Shown here one piece after another: positions 14,627 to 22,008 of a DNA stretch of 25,877 bases. The DNA comes from JBAZYZ01 sp964366065 (GTDB lineage Bacteria; Patescibacteriota; Minisyncoccia; Phycocordibacterales; VMEP01). Position 1 is the first letter of the stretch; every line of letters starts with the position of its first letter. The stretch is taken from NCBI GenBank assembly GCA_964366065.1, contig CAYISF010000003.1, positions 1-25,877 on the forward strand, read 5' to 3'. Both the position numbers and the translations under genes were made by a program. The notes beneath the pieces were generated by a model. The model was not told the origin of the DNA. It saw only the letters and a program-made list of their open reading frames with translations, and made no database searches.

Positions 14627-15805
14627 TTAACTCCTTTTCCGTTCTTTTAAATACTTCTTTTTCTTTAATTTATCGGGAAGTAAATCTTCTTTGGTGTATT
14701 TTTCATAATCTTGGCCGTAGCCCAATTCGCCCATCAGTTTGGTCACCGGATTCCTGATTTTAAGCGGCACGGGAAGATTGCCGAATTTTTTCACGTCGGA
14801 AAGCGCTTCTTCTATTGCATAATAGGCGCTTTTATCTTTTTTACACAAAGAGAGATATGTGACGCCGTGAGCGAGATTGATGCGGCATTCGGGCATGCCA
14901 ATTGTTTCCACCGCGCGGAACACATCGTTTGCCACCACCAGCGCGGTCGGCTGGGCAAGTCCGATGTCTTCGCTTGCGAATACGACCATTCTTCTGGCAA
15001 TAAATTTCGGGTCCTCGCCGCAGTCAAGCATCCGCGCCAGATAATAAATGGCCGCGTCGGGCTGGCTGGCGCGCATGCTTTTTATGAAAGCGCTGATGGT
15101 ATTGTAATGTTCCTCGCCCTTTTTGTCGTAGCGCAAAAATTTTGACTGGAGCGCGTTTTTCAGATTTGGGAGCGTAATCTTTCCATACAAACGCTCGGTA
15201 TTTTCAAGAAGTGAGAGCGCCTGGCGGGCGTCCCCGTTTGCCATCCCGACAAGCCACCCCAATGCATCGTTAGGAATTTTAATTTTACTTCTGCGTATAA
15301 TCTGCGTCATTTCCTTCTCGGAGAGAGCTTCGAGCACGAAGACTCGGCAGCGCGAAAGGAGGGGCGAAATAACTTCAAAACTCGGATTCTCGGTGGTCGC
15401 GCCGATTAAAGTAAGCGCTCCACTTTCAACGGAAGGTAGCAAATAATCCTGCTGGGCTTTATTGAAGCGGTGAATTTCATCCAAAAAAAGAACTTTTGGC
15501 TGGCCGTCGCTTTTTCCCGCCTGCGCCGATGCTTCGGCGGGCAGGTCGTCAATGATTTTCCGGATATCATCCTTACCCGCCGATACTGCCGAAAGTTCAT
15601 AAAACTTGGCGTTCAGGCTTTTAGCATAAATGCGCGCGAGCGTTGTCTTACCCGAACCCGGCGGTCCCCAAAGTATGAAAGAGAAAAGATGCTTCTTTTC
15701 TATGGCTATGCGTAAGGGCTTATCCGGGCCAACCAAATGCTCAACCCCGATAAAATCGGCAAGTTTTTCAGGTCTAATACGCGAGGCCAAGGGTTCTTCG
15801 GGCAT
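14627..15805 (-). CDS. rarA: Replication-associated recombination protein RarA (MgsA/WRNIP1 family)
   Basis: A 392-residue AAA+ clamp-loader-like ATPase that acts at stalled replication forks. It starts with the family motif PLASRIRPEKLADFIGVEHLVG. Walker A is GPPGSGKT (47-54), Walker B LFLDEIHRF (106-114), and sensor 1 GATTENPSFEV (135-145). SRCRVFVLE and the C-terminal tetramerisation part with GMPECRINLAHGVTYLSL follow. Between IRKIIDDL and the Walker B strand is an extra PAEASAQAGKSDGQ, which is encoded by a palindromic repeat (15516-15545). The reading frame is intact. The upstream -10 is 7 bases from the ATG. Confidence 0.93.
   Translation of the reverse strand: MPEEPLASRIRPEKLADFIGVEHLVGPDKPLRIAIEKKHLFSFILWGPPGSGKTTLARIYAKSLNAKFYELSAVSAGKDDIRKIIDDLPAEASAQAGKSDGQPKVLFLDEIHRFNKAQQDYLLPSVESGALTLIGATTENPSFEVISPLLSRCRVFVLEALSEKEMTQIIRRSKIKIPNDALGWLVGMANGDARQALSLLENTERLYGKITLPNLKNALQSKFLRYDKKGEEHYNTISAFIKSMRASQPDAAIYYLARMLDCGEDPKFIARRMVVFASEDIGLAQPTALVVANDVFRAVETIGMPECRINLAHGVTYLSLCKKDKSAYYAIEEALSDVKKFGNLPVPLKIRNPVTKLMGELGYGQDYEKYTKEDLLPDKLKKKKYLKERKRS
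15516..15545. repeat. Palindromic repeat inserted in frame in rarA
   Basis: Thirty bases with pairing arms: CCCGCCTGCGCCGA on one side and TCGGCGGGCAGG on the other, around a short loop. On the minus strand it encodes PAEASAQAG. Its G+C is well above the surrounding gene. It lies just before Walker B, where other RarA proteins have a shorter loop. A related palindrome lies at 16503-16527. Confidence 0.65.
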
Positions 15806-15812
15806 AGGAAAA

Positions 15813-15839
15813 AGTATACACCCGTTCTTTTAAAAGCAA
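15813..15839 (-). promoter_or_regulatory. Candidate promoter of rarA, apparently leaderless
   Basis: On the minus strand TTGCTT (15834-15839) and TATACT (15813-15818) are 15 bases apart. That is short, so the -10 carries most of the signal. The rarA ATG starts 7 bases after the -10. Confidence 0.4.
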
Positions 15840-15875
15840 TTGGGGCGGGAATTAAAAAGGGGAGACAGTTTTAAG

Positions 15876-16415
15876 TCAGTTGCTGCGGCGACGGAACAAA
15901 ACCGGCAGGACAAAACGGTCCAGGCCGTACCAGCCGGCCACCCGCCAGGCCAAAATAAGCAGAATTTCCAGCACAATAAATTCCGGGTTTATGCTGACTG
16001 TTCCCGCAAACAAAAAATTGAAATTAAGAAAAGCCCCGAAGAAAGCGGCAATGCCGGTGATACAACCTGCTATTAGTCCTATGCCGATAGCCAGTTCTCC
16101 GAAAGTGACTAAGTAGGAAAAAATTACCGGATGCGGAAGGGCTACGCTTTGTATAAACCAAGCGTACCNNNNNNNNNNGGAAACATCCGGGTGCAAACCG
16201 GAAGTTTTTTGCAAAGCGCCGTTTAAAAAACCGATCACTCCGGCACCGGCATTCTCGCCAATCCAAGCCGGATTGTTGAACTTCTCCCAACCAGCCATGA
16301 ACCATTCATACCCTAAATAGAAGCGTATGATAAGCCAAACGGAGGCCAATCTGGTGTCGGTCCATAAAAATCGGGATAATTTTGATTGGGATATTTCTGC
16401 TGTCTGTATATACAT
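15876..16415 (-). CDS. DoxX family membrane protein, interrupted by an assembly gap
   Basis: About 179 residues as drawn, with ten N (16169-16178) in the middle. It has the DoxX pattern: an N-terminal helix with RFYLGYEWFMAGWEKF, then the exposed segment NPAWIGENAGAGVIGFLNGAL, and three helices with LVTFGELAIGIGLIAGCITG and FLNFNFLFAGTVSINP. DoxX proteins are four-helix membrane proteins associated with quinone or thiosulfate oxidation, or with redox stress. The frame happens to stay open with the gap counted as ten bases, but gap length is unknown, so some residues may be missing. It is the last gene of the right-hand minus block before rarA (70 bases away). Confidence 0.85.
   Translation of the reverse strand: MYIQTAEISQSKLSRFLWTDTRLASVWLIIRFYLGYEWFMAGWEKFNNPAWIGENAGAGVIGFLNGALQKTSGLHPDVSXXXXYAWFIQSVALPHPVIFSYLVTFGELAIGIGLIAGCITGIAAFFGAFLNFNFLFAGTVSINPEFIVLEILLILAWRVAGWYGLDRFVLPVLFRRRSN
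16169..16178. other. Assembly gap (10 N)
   Basis: Ten undetermined bases inside the DoxX gene. A run of exactly ten N is usually a placeholder of arbitrary size between joined contigs. Confidence 0.98.
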
Positions 16416-16488
16416 TAGATTTTAGCGTTACGATTAACTCTTTCATTATATCAAATATGGTACGTAACTTCCCGCACTACCAATAATA

Positions 16489-16534
16489 CCTCGGGTTTTG
16501 TCTGCCCGCGTGTACGCGCAGGTAGGCCCCGAGA
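16489..16534. repeat. Nested palindrome downstream of the 305-residue gene, possible terminator
   Basis: An outer stem CTCGGG/CCCCGAG encloses an inner palindrome CTGCCCGCGTGTACGCGCAG (16503-16522). The inner part resembles the G+C-rich palindrome inside rarA. It lies just past the stop at 16540 and could end transcription, though neither strand has a long U tract. The rest of 16416-16539 holds nothing I recognise. Confidence 0.5.
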
Positions 16535-16539
16535 AACCT

Positions 16540-17457
16540 TTATTGCCCACAACTTGCGGAATTTTTGTTTGAGGGCGGATTTACTTTTTCTAAAATCCGC
16601 CGATACCCCGAAGCGCTGGAATAATTAACCCCTAACACTTCACGTGGCGATACGTTGTTCCAACCGATACTTTTACTCTTCATGTATACCGCAATAGTTA
16701 TATATGTATCGGGAAACCAGTAGGAGTTTACCGCCAGAGCGGCTTTGTACATATTTTCTTCACCGACACCTTGCGAGGCCATAAGTTCAAGAAGTCCCAA
16801 CATGGCCATGCCGTGGTTGCAGTCCGGAAAATAGGTTGAGTTGCCACAGCAGGGGCGATAAATATTTTTAGCCACCCGCTCGACTAATTTTTGTTGTTCG
16901 GAGGTCAAGACGATAAAGGAATGGGCGCTGTAGTGGTTCATAGCGCCTGCCCCGTAGGGAGCTTGCTCTCCTTCGGGGTCGCCTTTAGCAAGCGTCCAGC
17001 CCCCAGTTGAGGCGAAGTTGCCCGCACCTCCGTATTGCTTGTCCTGCATAGGGCCATTTTCAAGAACAGCATTCTTATTTCCCAAACCGAGCGCCCATAA
17101 CAGATTGAGGATAATGCCGGAATTTTCTTTTGTTATAACAAGCTTTTTATTTGTGATACCGTACAACAATTCTTTTTCAGCGGGAGTCAATCCGCCACGC
17201 CCTTGATATAGCGCCTCAAATTTATCGCGGTCGATTACACCCGCGTCAATCATTTTCCTACCCATGTCGCCCCAGACAACCGGCAATTCCACGCCATTCC
17301 TTGGTGCGATATCCTCAATTGAAACACCAGCTGAACTGTTTTCTGTAACGCTTCCTCTGCCGGCGCGCGACGGCGAAACATCCGGCAGAAAACCTATCGT
17401 CACAAGCAAAAGTGCCAATATGCCGATCTGCGCGATATGTTTCTGTATAGATTCCAT
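16540..17457 (-). CDS. Secreted protein of unknown function with a CC...C-x-H motif
   Basis: A 305-residue protein with an N-terminal signal or anchor (about 8-25). The mature part starts with a segment that names a charge-rich helix pair (VVWGDMGRKMIDAGVIDRDKFEAL). Later comes a His-containing block (PYGAGAMNHYSAHSF, H175, H179) and the most conserved-looking part RPCCGNSTYFPDCNHGMAML, with C203, C204, C213 and H215. The Cys/His cluster could bind a metal or carry disulfides outside the cell. I do not know a named family. It is 14 bases downstream of the 176-residue gene and close to the metal ATPase, which fits a metal-related role, but that is inference. Confidence 0.7.
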   Translation of the reverse strand: MESIQKHIAQIGILALLLVTIGFLPDVSPSRAGRGSVTENSSAGVSIEDIAPRNGVELPVVWGDMGRKMIDAGVIDRDKFEALYQGRGGLTPAEKELLYGITNKKLVITKENSGIILNLLWALGLGNKNAVLENGPMQDKQYGGAGNFASTGGWTLAKGDPEGEQAPYGAGAMNHYSAHSFIVLTSEQQKLVERVAKNIYRPCCGNSTYFPDCNHGMAMLGLLELMASQGVGEENMYKAALAVNSYWFPDTYITIAVYMKSKSIGWNNVSPREVLGVNYSSASGYRRILEKVNPPSNKNSASCGQ

Positions 17458-17471
17458 ATTATTTTAACTAA

Positions 17472-18002
17472 TTACTCTTTGCAACAATCTATCAACTTGC
17501 TTAAAATCTCTTCTTTGGTCATCGGAGGTTTATCCGCTCCCGACCTGTCATGAATATTCAATCTATTACCCTCAACTTTTTTTATATCCGAAATATTAAT
17601 CAGTTTGAGCCTTAAGCCCCAAAAAAGAGAGTATATTTCGTACGCATCTTTGAATGTGCTCTCCGCCTCTTTTTCTTTCCCTGTGGATTTTAGCTTTGTT
17701 CCGACTTCAATCAAACGCATCGTGGCGGCCAAGAGATGCTTGGTAATGCACCATGTTTCGCCTTCATGCTGGTCAATCATTTTGGCCATTAGCCGTTTTC
17801 TAATCTCTCTTGTTTGGCCCATCAGGTCAAAGTACTCGTCTTTACCGGTCTTTTCGCCGGTAAAATAAAAATGCTCTTCCAGGCTAACAAGGTTCATAAC
17901 CGCTATGCTCAAGTCCTCTTCCATGGAGAGGTCAAAAGAGCCGCTCTCTTTTATTTTATTAACTTTCTCCAGTAATTTCTCCATGCTTAAAATGTTTTCC
18001 AT
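17472..18002 (-). CDS. Conserved-looking soluble helical protein, unknown function
   Basis: A 176-residue protein with no signal peptide or membrane segment. It is strongly helical and charged, with a core HFYFTGEKTGKDEYFDLMGQ, REIRKRLMAKMI, and GETWCITKHLLAATMRLIEVGTKL, then a C-terminal TPR-like helix pair (KEKEAESTFKDAYEIYSLFWG) and a basic/acidic tail ending CCKE. The single internal Cys in WCITKHLLA and the CC near the end may matter. I do not recognise a characterised family. It follows the metal ATPase stop by 36 bases and precedes the secreted Cys/His protein by 14 bases, so these three probably share a transcript. Confidence 0.75.
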   Translation of the reverse strand: MENILSMEKLLEKVNKIKESGSFDLSMEEDLSIAVMNLVSLEEHFYFTGEKTGKDEYFDLMGQTREIRKRLMAKMIDQHEGETWCITKHLLAATMRLIEVGTKLKSTGKEKEAESTFKDAYEIYSLFWGLRLKLINISDIKKVEGNRLNIHDRSGADKPPMTKEEILSKLIDCCKE

Positions 18003-18038
18003 ATATATTGTGAATTAATTATAAGTATTATCCATAGC

Positions 18039-20216
18039 TTATAATTTAAGGGTCCTCTCCGCGCGCTTAAGCAACACTGCGTTCGTGGCAACAATAATTG
18101 ATGAAGCAGACATGAGAAGCGCGGAAATTTCCGGACGAAGCGACCAGCCAAGAGAACTATAGAATACACCAGCCGCAACCGGAATCGCCAGTACGTTATA
18201 AATCGCGGCCCAGAAAAGATTCTGCTTCATTTTAACCACCGTTGCTTTGGAAAGACGGATGGCGGCGATAATATCATACGGGTCTGATTTCATCAAAACA
18301 ATGTTTCCGGTTTCTATGGCCACATCCGTGCCGGCCCCGATGGCAATGCCAATATCCGAGCGGGCCAAAGCGGGCGCGTCGTTTATGCCGTCGCCGACCA
18401 TTGCCACAAATTTGCCTTCGTCTTGCAATTTTTTAACGTATTTTTCTTTCTCTTCCGGTAAAACCTCGGCAAAAAAATGATCAATGCCGAGCTCTCTGGC
18501 AATACCTTGGGCGACAATGGTATGGTCTCCCGTAATCATAAATGTTTCAAGTCCGAGATTTTTGAGTGCGGTTATGGTCTTTTTGGAATTTGGCTTGATT
18601 GTATCGGCGACAGCAACAACACCGGCAACGACTCCATCAACCGCTAAAATACTCACTGTCTTGCCTTCGGACGCTAGTCGGTCAAAAACAACACGCTCTT
18701 TTGTCGTGTCAATGCCATTACCGTTTAATAATTTCTCTTTGCCCGTCAATATATTTTTCCCGCCTATGACCGCCGAGAGTCCATGTCCCGCCACCGACTG
18801 AAAGTTCTGGTACGAAACAATTTCAATATTTCTATTTTTTGCTTCATCGGTAATGGCCTTAGCAATCGGATGATTGGAGCCCGATTCAATGGCCGCTTCA
18901 TATTTCATAATTTCCTCCCCAGTAAATCCGTTGAAAGAAATAATATCGGTCACTTTTGGTTTTCCTTCAGTCAAAGTGCCTGTTTTATCAAGCACAATGG
19001 CAGTCAGGCGAGAGGTGTTTTCCAGGGTCGCGGCATCTTTAATGAGAATATTGTTTTTAGCGCCTATTCCCGTACCGACTGCGACAGCCGTAGGAGTAGC
19101 CAGGCCTAGAGCGTCAGGGCAAGCTATAACTACCGTGGAGACGGCAAATGTCAGCGCGGCCAAAAGCGAAGCGCCGGCAAAAATGTACCATCCAAAAAAG
19201 GCGGCCAACCCGGAACCTATGGCCACAACGACCAGCCAGCCCGCGGCTATATCGGCAATTCTTTGCCCGGGAGCTTTGCTGTTTTGGGCGGTCTCAACCA
19301 TTTTAATAATACTCGCAAGAACGGTATCGGAACCGACTTTTACGGCTTCAAATCTTATAACACCGGTGATATTAACTGAACCGCCAACGACAGAATCGCC
19401 AATATTTTTATTTACGGGAATTGACTCGCCGGTAACTAGCGATTCATCAATGCTTGTCTCCCCGTAAATAACACGGCCGTCCACCGGGATTTTGTCTCCG
19501 GGCTTTACCACTACCGTATCTCCTTTGATAATGTCGGAGCTCAAAATGACCGACTCTCTCCCGTCTCTTATGACAGTCGCCTTAGGCGGCACTAGGTCAA
19601 ATAGGGCGCGGAGCGCGTCGGAGGTGCCTCGGCGGGCTTTCATTTCCATCCAATGGCCGAATAAAACAAAAGTTACAAGCAGGGCCGCCGCTTCATAAAA
19701 TGTCTCGCTGTCCGGCCGAATAAAGGTGAGTAGCACGCTAAAGAGATACGCGGCCAAAACACCAGTGGCGACTAAGACAGCCATGTTAAGTTTTTTCGCC
19801 CTAAGCGAATAGTATGTGCCTGTAATGAAGATTGAGCCCGTCCAAAAGACGATTGGGGTTGTAAGCACTAAGAGAAGCCAATTTACCGGAATTGGGGTCG
19901 GTAAATTTAACCCGAAGAAATTAATGCCAACGGGTGAATAGAGAAAGATGGGGATAGAGAGAAGAAACGAGACTAAAAAGCGACGACGCATATCCGTTTC
20001 CATCGCTTTGGCAATTTGCGGGTTGGTCATCGCCGTTTCGTGGTCGGCATGGCTCATCTTTTGCATATCATGGCCGGCATGAGCACCACCCCGCGATTTC
20101 TCTTCCGGAATCAAATCCATGCCACAACCCGGGCATTTGCCGGGTTCAGTTTTCCGCACCTCCGGATGCATGGGACACGTATAGATGACTTCTGTTTCTG
20201 GATGGTTGTGATTCAT
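18039..20216 (-). CDS. Heavy-metal (copper-type) P1B ATPase with N-terminal metal-binding domain and CPD motif
   Basis: A 725-residue membrane pump that moves metal ions using ATP. The N-terminus is a Cys/His-rich heavy-metal-binding domain (YTCPMHPEV 12-20, GKCPGCGMDLIP 26-37), followed by a His/Met-rich stretch (AHAGHDMQKMSHADHE). Then come the TGES actuator (262-265), the membrane metal motif C366-P-D368, the phosphorylation site DKTGT (410-414), HP (449-450) and GDGINDAP (608-615). The last helices have YN (673-674) and MSASS (702-706). The usual CPC is CPD here, so metal choice may differ from standard Cu+ pumps. The start overlaps the stop of the 166-residue gene by 4 bases (ATGA). Confidence 0.95.
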   Translation of the reverse strand: MNHNHPETEVIYTCPMHPEVRKTEPGKCPGCGMDLIPEEKSRGGAHAGHDMQKMSHADHETAMTNPQIAKAMETDMRRRFLVSFLLSIPIFLYSPVGINFFGLNLPTPIPVNWLLLVLTTPIVFWTGSIFITGTYYSLRAKKLNMAVLVATGVLAAYLFSVLLTFIRPDSETFYEAAALLVTFVLFGHWMEMKARRGTSDALRALFDLVPPKATVIRDGRESVILSSDIIKGDTVVVKPGDKIPVDGRVIYGETSIDESLVTGESIPVNKNIGDSVVGGSVNITGVIRFEAVKVGSDTVLASIIKMVETAQNSKAPGQRIADIAAGWLVVVAIGSGLAAFFGWYIFAGASLLAALTFAVSTVVIACPDALGLATPTAVAVGTGIGAKNNILIKDAATLENTSRLTAIVLDKTGTLTEGKPKVTDIISFNGFTGEEIMKYEAAIESGSNHPIAKAITDEAKNRNIEIVSYQNFQSVAGHGLSAVIGGKNILTGKEKLLNGNGIDTTKERVVFDRLASEGKTVSILAVDGVVAGVVAVADTIKPNSKKTITALKNLGLETFMITGDHTIVAQGIARELGIDHFFAEVLPEEKEKYVKKLQDEGKFVAMVGDGINDAPALARSDIGIAIGAGTDVAIETGNIVLMKSDPYDIIAAIRLSKATVVKMKQNLFWAAIYNVLAIPVAAGVFYSSLGWSLRPEISALLMSASSIIVATNAVLLKRAERTLKL

Positions 20217-20713
20217 AGGTTATGGGTTATCGATTTTAAAAGTTGCCAAAAAGAAATAATACCAAGGGTGCCGAAAATCAGAAGGGGAAGCCATATCGGC
20301 CCGATCAACGGTAGCGGGATGAGAAAATATACATCAATAGTGCCAAGCGATGATGGCCAGCGCATAAAAATATACAGAAATAGATAATAGCCGATATCCC
20401 AAAGCGAAAAGGCAAAAACAAACGCCCACAGTTTTTCTCTCAGTCGCTCAAAAGCCAAAAAACCAACGGCGGCAAGCATAACCATTGTTGCCAGCTCGCG
20501 CCACATCTCTACCCGCAGAATCTCCCATGGAATAACACGGAGGTCGGCTGCCGTCATAATGAAAAATCCATTCGGATAATATAGCTCACGGAGATACACT
20601 ACCGCCACGGCTTCAACTACAGCCATGGCAATAGCGTATACCGCAAGCGCCACAATAATTCTTTTTCTTTGTATTTTGTTATTTACCGCCTCTCCCATAT
20701 TTTTAGTTTTCAT
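20213..20713 (-). CDS. Five-helix membrane protein of unknown function
   Basis: A 166-residue protein with a basic N-terminus and about five hydrophobic segments. The distinctive parts are VVYLRELYYPNGFF, TAADLRVIPWEILRVEMWRE, FSLWDIGYYLFLYIFMRWPS and DVYFLIPLPLIGPIWLPLL. The acidic and aromatic residues inside membrane segments look conserved, but I know no function. Its ATG shares one base with the stop of the cyclopropane synthase gene (TAATG), and its stop overlaps the ATPase start by 4 bases. The three proteins are therefore translationally coupled and likely serve one process in the membrane. Confidence 0.8.
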   Translation of the reverse strand: MKTKNMGEAVNNKIQRKRIIVALAVYAIAMAVVEAVAVVYLRELYYPNGFFIMTAADLRVIPWEILRVEMWRELATMVMLAAVGFLAFERLREKLWAFVFAFSLWDIGYYLFLYIFMRWPSSLGTIDVYFLIPLPLIGPIWLPLLIFGTLGIISFWQLLKSITHNL

Positions 20714-21894
20714 TATCTGACTGGTTTATAGCCGCCGGGAACCCCTTTCTTGGACAAAACAATCTGCCACAACTGATTTCTCCTGGCGCGAAACGCTCCA
20801 GCGCAAGACAACAGATAATATCTCCACATCCGGTGGAATCTTTCGTTATAATTTGATTTTATTTTTTCCCAGTTATTTTCAAAATTATTATACCAAGCCA
20901 TGAGAGTTTTATCGTAATCGGTTCCAAAATTATGCCAGTCCTCTATCACAAACAATCCCTCAATTGACTTGCCAATCTGCGCGATTGACGGAAGCATGCT
21001 GTTAGGGAAAATATATTTCCCTAACCATGGATTCGCTCCTGTCATCGAACGATTGCCGCCTATCGTGTGCAATAAAAATAAACCGTCATCCTTAAGAGCG
21101 CTGTGTACGACTTTCATAAATGTCCGGTAGTTTTTATGACCCACGTGTTCAAACATTCCCAAAGACACAATGTGGTCGAACTTATCATTGACATTGATGT
21201 CGCGGTAATCCTGGAGCCGGGTTTCCACGAGCGATTCCGCAGAATCGTGCCGCGCAGTGTCAATTGAAGCGCGGCTTGAAACATATAATTTGTCCGCAAG
21301 CGCCTTTTGCTCCCTTGAAACAGTGACTCCAACCGCGCTTACGCTGTATTTCTCCGCGGCAAACCCTGTAAAACTTCCCCAACCGGAACCAATATCAAGT
21401 ACCCGCTGTCCGGACTGAAGTCCGATTTTTCTGCACACAAGGTCCAATTTTGCTTCCTGCGCTCCATCCAGCGTCATCTCACGCCCTGAGCCTGTCGAAG
21501 GGTTCCAGTAGCCGCAGGTATATGTGAGACGCTTATCAAGCATGGCGCGGTACAAATCATTCCCGATGTCATAGTGTTTTTCTCCTATCTCAAAAGCTTT
21601 TGATTTTCTTTCCGGATTTGAGACAAAATTCCATGCGATTTTTAATATTATGTCCCAATTTTTCTTAATTCTATTATCAAGTCCGGCCGCAAGGATTTTA
21701 TGGAAAAATTGGTCTAGTTTTTTACAATCCCACCAACCATCCATATAGGACTCGCCAAGACCCAATGACCATTCCCTAAGTACGCGGCCGTAAAAATTCT
21801 CATTATGTATTTGCAGGTCATACGCGTTGCTTCCGTTTATTGTGACACCAGCGCTTTCAAGCAACGACGTTATAATTTCTTTTTCTTTTTTCAT
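20713..21894 (-). CDS. cfa: Cyclopropane-fatty-acyl-phospholipid synthase family
   Basis: A 393-residue methyltransferase that adds a methylene group from SAM across double bonds of membrane lipids. The family parts are present: ESYMDGWWDC (49-57), KHYDIGNDLYRAMLD (107-121), TYTCGYW (125-131), SAM loop VLDIGSGWGSF (165-175), FDHIVSLGMFEHVGHKNY and the C-terminal RMWRYYLLSCAGAFRARRNQLWQ. After W130 a short insert (PSTGSGR) comes from a palindromic repeat. The rest is typical length. It leads the coupled trio with the 5-helix protein and the metal ATPase. Bases 21895-22008 upstream hold no gene and no clear promoter. Confidence 0.93.
   Translation of the reverse strand: MKKEKEIITSLLESAGVTINGSNAYDLQIHNENFYGRVLREWSLGLGESYMDGWWDCKKLDQFFHKILAAGLDNRIKKNWDIILKIAWNFVSNPERKSKAFEIGEKHYDIGNDLYRAMLDKRLTYTCGYWNPSTGSGREMTLDGAQEAKLDLVCRKIGLQSGQRVLDIGSGWGSFTGFAAEKYSVSAVGVTVSREQKALADKLYVSSRASIDTARHDSAESLVETRLQDYRDINVNDKFDHIVSLGMFEHVGHKNYRTFMKVVHSALKDDGLFLLHTIGGNRSMTGANPWLGKYIFPNSMLPSIAQIGKSIEGLFVIEDWHNFGTDYDKTLMAWYNNFENNWEKIKSNYNERFHRMWRYYLLSCAGAFRARRNQLWQIVLSKKGVPGGYKPVR
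21484..21502. repeat. Interspersed palindrome inserted in frame in cfa
   Basis: CCCTGAGCCTGTCGAAGGG (19 bases) is a partly self-complementary repeat. On the minus strand it encodes STGSG within the loop after TYTCGYW, where other family members are shorter. The same core, in altered form, is at 1595-1609 near the tRNA. Confidence 0.65.
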
Positions 21895-22008
21895 GAAAAT
21901 ATAAAAGTGGTTTCTATCACCAAGTGCATATCCGCTTTATTTAAAGTTGCCAAGAAAAACTTCTAACAACATCACCGATACCGAAAATTTTCACCTCAAT
22001 ATTTTTAG

